Shown here piece after piece: positions 1-4,823 of a stretch of 20,444 nt of DNA. Position 1 is the stretch's first letter, and each line of letters opens with the position of its first letter. The translations under genes were made by a program, and so were the position numbers. Source of the DNA: DAOTMI01 sp964605545 (lineage in GTDB: Bacteria; Patescibacteriota; Microgenomatia; UBA12405); the NCBI GenBank assembly GCA_964605545.1, contig CAZSCX010000008.1, positions 1 to 20,444 on the forward strand, written 5' to 3'. The notes beneath the pieces are model-generated. The model made no database searches. It was not told the DNA's origin and worked only from the letters and a program-made list of their open reading frames with translations.

Positions 1-26
1 CTTAACCAGGGAAATATCGAATTCAT
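1..26 (-). CDS. Possible gene start, truncated by window edge
   Basis: An ATG on the minus strand (26-24) opens a frame reading M-N-S-I-F-P-W-L that stays open to the window edge. Upstream is TGATAAATG (42-34), a poor relative of the TGATAAAAT promoter motif seen before other genes here, with 7 nt between it and the ATG. That spacing matches the leaderless pattern of the window. Only eight codons are visible, so no product can be named, and this may be chance. Confidence 0.3.
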
Positions 27-67
27 AATTACACATTTATCAAACATATTTTTTAAAAAAAATTAAT

Positions 68-631
68 CTACTTTCTCGACACATATGCCCCTGTCTCGGT
101 ATTGACAATTATTTCATCGCCAACTTTAACAAATAGAGGAACAAGAACCTTGATTCCAGAATCCAATACTGCTTGTTTCATCGCCGTTGTCGCCGTATCA
201 CCCTTAATTGAATTTTCTGCCTCCACTACAATTCCCGAAATCGATTTTGGCAAAGTTACACCCACTGCCTTATCATCATAAAATTTTATTCTATAAAGCA
301 ATCCTTCTTTCAAATACATCTTGTCATCACCCAACACATCTTCCGGTACACTATATTGTTCAAAATTTCGTGGTTCAATAAAAACATAATTACTGCCATC
401 AAAATATGAATATTCGGCTTCATGCGTTTCCACCAACACTTCTTCAACTTTTTCTCCCGATTTATAGGTATATTCTACTACTCTTCCGGTAAACAAATTT
501 TTTAATTTCACTCGGTAAAAAGCACTGCCTTTCCCAGGGCTGACAAAAGTAATATCCACAATTGAATGCGGTTCATTTTGGAAAAGAAGATACATCCCTT
601 TTCTAAATTGTTGCGTCGATATCATCGTCAT
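68..631 (-). CDS. efp: Elongation factor P
   Basis: Translation elongation factor that binds between the P and E sites and helps ribosomes stalled on polyproline form peptide bonds. The 187-aa product has the usual EF-P length and three beta-barrel (KOW, then two OB-like) domains. The N-terminal signature ISTQQFRKGMY and the loop SPGKGSAF are present; Lys34 of this start sits where the modified lysine of bacterial EF-P lies. The C-terminus GDEIIVNTETGAYVSR is typical. The frame can be extended to a TTG at 667, but that TTG is the -35 box of a consensus promoter, so I choose ATG 631 (ATG 625 is a close alternative). The -10 box ends 7 nt before ATG 631, so the mRNA is probably leaderless. No epmA/epmB-like modification gene is visible nearby. 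Confidence 0.95.
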   Translation of the reverse strand: MTMISTQQFRKGMYLLFQNEPHSIVDITFVSPGKGSAFYRVKLKNLFTGRVVEYTYKSGEKVEEVLVETHEAEYSYFDGSNYVFIEPRNFEQYSVPEDVLGDDKMYLKEGLLYRIKFYDDKAVGVTLPKSISGIVVEAENSIKGDTATTAMKQAVLDSGIKVLVPLFVKVGDEIIVNTETGAYVSRK

Positions 632-638
632 AAATGCA

Positions 639-667
639 ATTGTATGTATTAATCCCCATTTTGTCAA
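639..667 (-). promoter_or_regulatory. Consensus sigma-70-type promoter of efp
   Basis: The minus strand has TTGACA (667-662), exactly 17 nt, then TACAAT (644-639), and 7 nt later ATG 631. The -35 box is a perfect match and the -10 box is one mismatch from TATAAT. It is the only clear -35 element I found in the window. The predicted start site falls at or within one or two bases of the ATG. Confidence 0.85.
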
Positions 668-690
668 AGGGGGATACCCCGAAGGGGAGG

Positions 691-715
691 GGGATTTTTT
701 TACAAAAAAAATCCC
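691..715. repeat. Perfect 11-bp inverted repeat (GGGAT7 / A7TCCC)
   Basis: GGGATTTTTTT (691-701) is followed by the 3-nt loop ACA and its exact complement AAAAAAATCCC (705-715). Read on the minus strand it gives GGGA followed by eight T downstream of the lysozyme-like gene, so it could act as part of a terminator. A hairpin made mostly of A-T pairs after a three-G base is not a classic intrinsic terminator. Confidence 0.6.
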
Positions 716-756
716 AGAGCATGCTTTTTAGAGGAGCCACCCCGGGATCTAGCCTG

Positions 757-776
757 TATAATATCAAAATATTATA
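757..776. repeat. AT-rich inverted repeat containing TATAAT on both strands
   Basis: TATAATAT (757-764), loop CAAA, then ATATTATA (769-776): a perfect 8-bp inverted repeat. It puts a TATAAT hexamer on each strand (757-762 plus, 776-771 minus). The minus-strand copy could start a short transcript running through the structured spacer toward efp. The plus-strand copy would run antisense to the lysozyme-like gene. Promoter activity is unproven. Confidence 0.45.
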
Positions 777-808
777 AGAAAATCAACCTACACACCAAAT
801 ATTCACAC

Positions 809-1417
809 TTACTTCCCAGTTTCCATTTCTTCTATAAAATGATTCACGCCAAACGCCCAAGAACCGTCAGAATGTGGACAATACTTTTTCATTATCTGTT
901 CTACTGTCAAATAACCCTTGTCAACATATTCTCTCTTAAGGTACTCAGCAAAACTTTTTAAAGCTATCTCATAATTTTCAAATTTTAAGGTTCCATTTTT
1001 ATGAATTCCATAACCCCAACAATTATAACTTCCCTCCGGAATATTTTTGCATAAATTTGATTCCTGCATTCCAATTGCCGGAATTAAAAAAGGATTGAAT
1101 CCATAAGTAACCGACAAATCAAACATCATTTGTGCATAAGGCACTAATGGTGATTTATATTTCTTCAAAAAATTTTCAATAATTATTGGCCTGGCATCTT
1201 CTCCGGTCACTTCTCCAAAAATCACCTTGTCTTGCATTTCTTCATTTTCTGCAACAATCGTTTTTGACTCAACTGTCAAATCACTTACAGCCACCGTCTT
1301 ATTTTTTTCAGAATATTTTTTCAAAACCGTTATTTCCCAAAAAGCCAAACCAATTAAAATAACTCCCAAAATTGTGGAAAAAACAACTCGACTGAAAATA
1401 ACCATCACTCTGTTCAT
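809..1417 (-). CDS. Membrane-anchored lysozyme/transglycosylase-like protein
   Basis: Probable peptidoglycan hydrolase of 202 aa. A short basic N-terminus and a hydrophobic segment at about residues 8-30 predict an N-in anchor with the rest outside the membrane. A linker (about 35-90) leads to a compact domain. In that domain LIPAIGMQESNLCKNIPEGS and YNCWGYGI resemble the glucosaminidase/SLT lysozyme fold, with Glu119 as the likely catalytic acid. The C-terminal KYCPHSDGSWAFGVNHF also fits CPR proteins of this kind. Cys123 and Cys133 could form a disulfide. It is transcribed divergently from the trigger factor gene and has a near-leaderless promoter. Possible roles are cell-wall remodelling or opening the wall for pili. 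The substrate is inferred from fold resemblance only. Confidence 0.75.
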   Translation of the reverse strand: MNRVMVIFSRVVFSTILGVILIGLAFWEITVLKKYSEKNKTVAVSDLTVESKTIVAENEEMQDKVIFGEVTGEDARPIIIENFLKKYKSPLVPYAQMMFDLSVTYGFNPFLIPAIGMQESNLCKNIPEGSYNCWGYGIHKNGTLKFENYEIALKSFAEYLKREYVDKGYLTVEQIMKKYCPHSDGSWAFGVNHFIEEMETGK

Positions 1418-1428
1418 TTGTTCAATTC

Positions 1429-1437
1429 ATGTTATCA
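1429..1437 (-). promoter_or_regulatory. Extended -10 promoter of the lysozyme-like gene
   Basis: On the minus strand TGA-TAACAT (1437-1429) lies 11 nt before ATG 1417, so the predicted leader is about 0-5 nt and carries no Shine-Dalgarno. It overlaps the plus-strand -10 box of the trigger factor gene on the same bases. Confidence 0.55.
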
Positions 1438-1438
1438 T
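1430..1438 (+). promoter_or_regulatory. Extended -10 promoter of the trigger factor gene
   Basis: TGT-TATCAT (1430-1438) is followed by 10 nt and ATG 1449. No -35 box is evident. The bases are shared with the divergent promoter of the lysozyme-like gene. Confidence 0.6.
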
Positions 1439-1448
1439 AGACCTACTT

Positions 1449-2117
1449 ATGAAAACAAACGAAAATATTCAAAAACTTAAGGACAAATCCTTTGTTATCA
1501 AAGCAAATATCAACAAAGAAAAAATTGCTTTTGCATCAGAACAAACTCTTAAAGAAATTCAAAAAAATTTCAAAACTAAAGGTTTTCGTCCCGGTCAAGT
1601 TCCTCTTGAAATTGTCAAACAAGAAATTGATCAAAAAACTCTTCTTGAAGAAGTCATTCAAAATGTTTTATCGGAAAACTACAATCAATTAATAAAAGAA
1701 AATGATTTACACCCCATAATAGATCCTCAAGTTAAAATTATCACTACTCCGCTCACCCTGGATGTAGATTGGGAAATCGAATACAAATCTTGTGAACTAC
1801 CTGAAGTAGAAATCGACCCCAAAGTTTATGAAGAAATTAAAACAGTTACCGATAAAGATATCAATAAAATATTTGATATTTTAGTCAAAAATTCTACTGT
1901 CGAAATTCCGGAAATGTTAAAAGAAAAAGAGCAAGAATGGAAAATTAACCTAATTATAGACAAAATTGCTTTTGATAAAAAATTAGATATAAGTTCGGAA
2001 GAAATCAGAAAAGCTTTGGAGGTAAATCCTGACTTGGCTAAAAACATAAATCTCACTTTTTACCTAATGAGACAACAAAAAGTCATCCAATACCTCAAAG
2101 ACCTAATTAACCCATAA
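1449..2117 (+). CDS. tig: Minimal trigger factor, lacking the PPIase domain
   Basis: Ribosome-associated chaperone homologue that should meet nascent chains at the exit tunnel. The 222-aa product is about half the usual 430-aa length. The N-terminal ribosome-binding domain (about 1-115) carries the signature GFRPGQVP at residues 45-52 (E. coli type GFRxGxxP). The FKBP-like peptidyl-prolyl isomerase domain is absent, and the sequence passes into a short helical region (about 125-222) resembling part of the substrate-binding C-terminal domain. The frame is open upstream to about 1227, but that part is antisense to the lysozyme-like gene. I choose ATG 1449 because it follows an extended -10 box by 10 nt. 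There is no frameshift at the domain junction, so this appears to be a stable short form. Confidence 0.8.
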   Translation: MKTNENIQKLKDKSFVIKANINKEKIAFASEQTLKEIQKNFKTKGFRPGQVPLEIVKQEIDQKTLLEEVIQNVLSENYNQLIKENDLHPIIDPQVKIITTPLTLDVDWEIEYKSCELPEVEIDPKVYEEIKTVTDKDINKIFDILVKNSTVEIPEMLKEKEQEWKINLIIDKIAFDKKLDISSEEIRKALEVNPDLAKNINLTFYLMRQQKVIQYLKDLINP

Positions 2118-2121
2118 TTTG

Positions 2122-2130
2122 TGGTATAAT
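2122..2130 (+). promoter_or_regulatory. Extended -10 promoter of the coiled-coil gene
   Basis: TGG-TATAAT (2122-2130) is followed by exactly 6 nt and ATG 2137, which places transcription start on the A of the start codon. It begins 5 nt after the trigger factor stop codon. Confidence 0.75.
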
Positions 2131-2136
2131 GCACAT

Positions 2137-2652
2137 ATGGCAGGTGGTATTTTGTTTAAATCGAGTTCTAAAAAACAAATATTTAACAACGAATCCAATA
2201 ACGAGATTCTCAAAGATTCTGCTGGAAACAAAAAACCGGAAAACAATAAAGAAAAAGAAAAGGCTTTTATCAAATATTTTCTCGAACAACTTCAAAAAGA
2301 ACAACAACTTGTTTATGATCGCAAAAATTTGGATGTCAAAAAAGAAATTGAAGCTTTGCAGCAAGAAATTAAAAATCTCAAAAATACTACTGAATCTCTC
2401 GATATGGAAGTCGAAAAAGCAATTGATTCAAATATTTTTGATTTCAATGAATATCAAATTAATTTTTTGCAAAGAATCCGAAGAATTATCATAGAATTTA
2501 GAAAAGACATCAATCAGGCTGGTAATTGGCTTGAATGTTTCAATAGTAAAAAGAAAAAGAAAAATTGCTTTTGGAACAACGTAAAAAGCAAAAAAGGCGG
2601 CGAACAATATCTTCAATCAGGTGAACATTCCGCCTCCCGCAGCGCCAATTAA
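2137..2652 (+). CDS. Coiled-coil protein resembling DUF5660 (CPR family)
   Basis: A 171-aa soluble protein of unknown function. It has a Ser/Asn/Lys-rich N-terminus (1-45), a strongly charged helical region (about 45-105) with heptad-like spacing in KKEIEALQQEIKNLKNTTE, and a C-terminal part with aromatic motifs (FDFNEYQINFLQRI, NWLECFNSKKKKKNCFWNNV). The general layout (small, charged coiled coil, then a W/F-K-K-K-W/Y stretch and SxE near the end) recalls the Microgenomates family I believe is DUF5660; this is from memory and not checked. The start is ATG 2137, set by the TATAAT 6 nt upstream; an upstream ATG in frame would lie within the promoter. It sits between tig and tRNA-Val. No catalytic residues or membrane segments are visible. 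Confidence 0.75.
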   Translation: MAGGILFKSSSKKQIFNNESNNEILKDSAGNKKPENNKEKEKAFIKYFLEQLQKEQQLVYDRKNLDVKKEIEALQQEIKNLKNTTESLDMEVEKAIDSNIFDFNEYQINFLQRIRRIIIEFRKDINQAGNWLECFNSKKKKKNCFWNNVKSKKGGEQYLQSGEHSASRSAN

Positions 2653-2654
2653 TT

Positions 2655-2663
2655 TGTTATAAT
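2655..2663 (+). promoter_or_regulatory. Extended -10 promoter of tRNA-Val
   Basis: TGT-TATAAT (2655-2663) predicts a start near 2670, about 6 nt before the mature tRNA 5' end at 2676. It begins 2 nt after the stop codon of the preceding gene. Confidence 0.75.
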
Positions 2664-2675
2664 CCCTATATTACC

Positions 2676-2749
2676 GAGTCTATAGCTCAGTTGGTTAGAG
2701 CGCTTCGTTGACATCGAAGAGGTCAGAGGTTCGAGTCCTCTTAGACTCA
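2676..2749 (+). tRNA. tRNA-Val (anticodon GAC)
   Basis: A full cloverleaf can be drawn. The acceptor stem is GAGTCTA with TAGACTC and discriminator A2749. The D-stem is GCTC/GAGC. The anticodon stem is CTTCG/CGAAG with loop TTGACAT, giving anticodon GAC at 2710-2712. The T-stem is AGAGG/CCTCT with loop TTCGAGT. The bases after the discriminator are CCC, so the CCA end is not encoded and must be added by the CCA-adding enzyme. The tRNA is followed only 6 nt later by the promoter of the DUF2207 gene. Confidence 0.96.
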
Positions 2750-2755
2750 CCCTAG

Positions 2756-2764
2756 TGATAAAAT
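2756..2764 (+). promoter_or_regulatory. Extended -10 promoter of the DUF2207 gene
   Basis: TGA-TAAAAT (2756-2764), then 6 nt, then ATG 2771: predicted leaderless. The same nonamer TGATAAAAT precedes the orphan gene at 4408 and infC at 6594. Confidence 0.7.
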
Positions 2765-2770
2765 GTATTA

Positions 2771-4393
2771 ATGGCTATTATCCTTTCCTTAATTCTTTTT
2801 TTTATTCCAATTATTACTCCTGTTTCTATCCACGCCATCGACAAAATCACCGATTTTCATTCTGATATCACGATTAACAAAAACACTTCTATTTCCGTTA
2901 AAGAAACCATTAAATACACGACTGATCTTCAAAAACACGGCATTTTTCGCACTATTCCCTATAAATACGGTGATTTTACCGCCAGAATTTCCGACATTTC
3001 TGTTAATGTTCCGTTTTCCACTTCCACCAATAACGGCAATTTAGTTCTCAAAATAGGGGACCCCGAAACAACTTTTACCGGTAACAAAACTTTTGAAATA
3101 AATTACACTCTTCATAACATTATTCAAAATAAAAATAAACCGGAGCTGTTTTTGGATATCACCGGTGAATATTGGCAAATTCCCATCGAAAAATCATCGG
3201 CCACCATCAATTCCCCTTATGCCAAAATTATTTCTTCAAATTGTTTTACCGGTCCAATAAACAGCAACGATTCACTTTGTCAATTTGATCAGAATAATTT
3301 TTCTTATGACCAAACCATAAATACCAATTCCAACTTCACCATTTATACCTCATTCAATCCCGATAACAAACTAATTTTCCCTATTAATCCAAATTATTGG
3401 AAAATTCCCTTGGCTTTGATTTTACTTCTCTGTCCTCTTTTTGCCTGGTATTTTTATGGCCGGGATCAAATTTTTCTTTCACCAAACGTTTTTAATCTAG
3501 ACAATTCTCAACCTCAAAAATTTAAACCTTTATTTTTTTACGAGAGAATTCCTTTTGTCTACGAACCGCTAAAAATTTCACCTGGTACTGCCGGCACTAT
3601 TCTCGACCAAAGATCGGACAGCCGCGACATCATTGCCGAAATAATTGATCTGGCTCACAAAAAATATTTAAAAATTACTCTTATTCCAAAAAAGGGAATC
3701 TTTTCCCAAGATGATTTTTTATTCGAACAACTAAAAACTGCCGATAAAAAATTACCAAAACAACAACAATATTTACTAAACAATATTTTTAACAGTAAAC
3801 AAATAATAAAATTATCGGAATTAAAAAATAAATTTTATAAACATTTTAGTGAAACAAAAAATATTCTCAATCAATCTCTCGTTGACCAAAAATTTTATCG
3901 CAATAATCCTCAGGTCAGCAAAACTTTATTAATTATTTTTCTGGTAATAATAAATTTTCTTATCTTTCAATTAAATATCAACATTTTCATTTTAAGCGTA
4001 ATTATCGATCTATTTATTATAACTAAATTTACTCAACGGACAGCTATTGGACATAATTTAATGCTTCAAGCCAAAGGTCTAAGAAAAACTATTCAATTAG
4101 GCAAGTGGCGGGAAAAAATTAAAGAAAAAAATCTTTTTATCGAAGAGGTTTTGCCTTTTGCCATTTCATTTGGAGTTATCAATAAACTTACCAACGACAT
4201 GAAAGAACTGGGTATTGCCCCTCCCCAATATGTAAATGGTTTTTTTCTTGCCAATCACAGTTTTCAATCCAGCTTGAACTCTTTTTCGTCTACCTTTAAT
4301 AGTCAAGTAAATGCCTCCAGCGGCTCACATTCATTTGGTGGTGGTAGTTTTAGTGGTGGCGGATTCGGCGGTGGCGGTGGCGGCAGCTGGTGA
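2771..4393 (+). CDS. DUF2207 family membrane protein with Gly/Ser tail
   Basis: A 540-aa membrane protein of unknown function. A signal peptide (about 1-22) leads to an extracytoplasmic DUF2207 domain (about 23-200), recognisable from ITDFHSDITINKNTSISVKE and HGIFRTIPYKY. A transmembrane helix follows (about 208-230, YWKIPLALILLLCPLFAWYF), then a soluble region and a hydrophobic hairpin (about 385-425). The C-terminus is a Gly/Ser/Phe-rich tail (about residues 517-540) ending in GGGGGGSW. This layout, including the SFGGGSFSGGGFGGGG-type end, is standard for DUF2207 proteins across bacteria. The ATG start follows the promoter by 6 nt. The stop TGA is also the TGn of the next gene's promoter. 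Family assignment is firm; cellular role is not known. Confidence 0.88.
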   Translation: MAIILSLILFFIPIITPVSIHAIDKITDFHSDITINKNTSISVKETIKYTTDLQKHGIFRTIPYKYGDFTARISDISVNVPFSTSTNNGNLVLKIGDPETTFTGNKTFEINYTLHNIIQNKNKPELFLDITGEYWQIPIEKSSATINSPYAKIISSNCFTGPINSNDSLCQFDQNNFSYDQTINTNSNFTIYTSFNPDNKLIFPINPNYWKIPLALILLLCPLFAWYFYGRDQIFLSPNVFNLDNSQPQKFKPLFFYERIPFVYEPLKISPGTAGTILDQRSDSRDIIAEIIDLAHKKYLKITLIPKKGIFSQDDFLFEQLKTADKKLPKQQQYLLNNIFNSKQIIKLSELKNKFYKHFSETKNILNQSLVDQKFYRNNPQVSKTLLIIFLVIINFLIFQLNINIFILSVIIDLFIITKFTQRTAIGHNLMLQAKGLRKTIQLGKWREKIKEKNLFIEEVLPFAISFGVINKLTNDMKELGIAPPQYVNGFFLANHSFQSSLNSFSSTFNSQVNASSGSHSFGGGSFSGGGFGGGGGGSW

Positions 4394-4399
4394 TAAAAT
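4391..4399 (+). promoter_or_regulatory. Extended -10 promoter of the 130-aa orphan gene
   Basis: TGA-TAAAAT (4391-4399) with 8 nt to ATG 4408. The TGA is the stop codon of the DUF2207 gene, so one trinucleotide serves as both stop and TGn element. Confidence 0.65.
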
Positions 4400-4407
4400 A
4401 ATAATAT

Positions 4408-4800
4408 ATGTCAGAATCCAAACTGGAAATAACAGCAAACAAGTCAATTCACATGCCTCCAATTTTTCCACCCGACATTGAAATAGAAATAAAATCCCTT
4501 TATGATAATTTTACGGTTAATTCCGAACAAGCTTTAAAAAGAATAAACACTAACCCATCTTTCAAAGGAGCTAATCTTACCAAAATTCATAGCGACTATG
4601 AAAATTTTAACCATGAACAAAGAGCTTTTGCTTTTGCAGCTATGGGTAAGGATTCATATTTTAATTATTTAAGACCTCAAATAAACAATAAAATACCAGA
4701 GATGATTTCTACGATTGATAAAGTAGTTGACAATATCGATTTCAAAAAAGGTGCAGATTTTTTGGATCTTTATAAAATTGTCCGTCTCGCCGCCGAATAA
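4408..4800 (+). CDS. Hypothetical 130-aa protein
   Basis: I do not recognise this protein. It is predicted soluble and largely helical, without a signal peptide, membrane segment, Cys pairs or a nucleotide-binding motif. The N-terminal 20 residues are polar and include HMPPIFPP. The rest contains NHEQRAFAFAAMGKDSYF and ends in LDLYKIVRLAAE. Codon use matches its neighbours, and it has its own promoter of the local type, so I regard it as real. It lies between a DUF2207 gene and thrS. It ends 9 nt before the thrS promoter element. Confidence 0.7.
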   Translation: MSESKLEITANKSIHMPPIFPPDIEIEIKSLYDNFTVNSEQALKRINTNPSFKGANLTKIHSDYENFNHEQRAFAFAAMGKDSYFNYLRPQINNKIPEMISTIDKVVDNIDFKKGADFLDLYKIVRLAAE

Positions 4801-4809
4801 TCTTTTTTC

Positions 4810-4818
4810 TGCTAAAAT
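4810..4818 (+). promoter_or_regulatory. Extended -10 promoter of thrS
   Basis: TGC-TAAAAT (4810-4818), 5 nt before ATG 4824. No -35 box and no room for a leader, so the thrS autoregulatory operator or T-box found upstream of thrS in other bacteria cannot be present here. Confidence 0.7.
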
Positions 4819-4823
4819 AGCTT

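Larger units (their letters stand above)
668..808. other. Structured intergenic spacer between the lysozyme-like gene and efp
   Basis: A non-coding stretch rich in self-complementary sequence. On the plus strand it holds G runs around ACCCCGAAGGGGA (a 4-bp stem with a GAA loop at 677-687). It also holds a perfect 11-bp inverted repeat at 691-715, a longer-range ATCCC/GGGAT pairing (711-715 with 743-747), and an AT-rich 8-bp inverted repeat at 757-776. It may terminate the upstream minus-strand gene, carry a small RNA, or be a dispersed palindromic repeat. The sequence alone does not decide between these. No ORF of note lies in it. Confidence 0.5.

Noticed and set aside
700..750. T-box-like stretch on the minus strand (GGGGTGGCTCC before a T run) upstream of efp
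   Set aside because: Only part of the T-box bulge motif matches, there is no room for a specifier stem after the lysozyme-like gene, and efp has its own promoter downstream of it.
1227..1448. N-terminal extension of the trigger factor frame by 74 codons
   Set aside because: It is antisense to the lysozyme-like gene, and the promoter and family alignment both place the start at 1449.
4321..4393. Glycine-codon repeat at the end of the DUF2207 gene as a variable repeat
   Set aside because: Gly/Ser-rich ends are a normal feature of this protein family and the DNA units are irregular.
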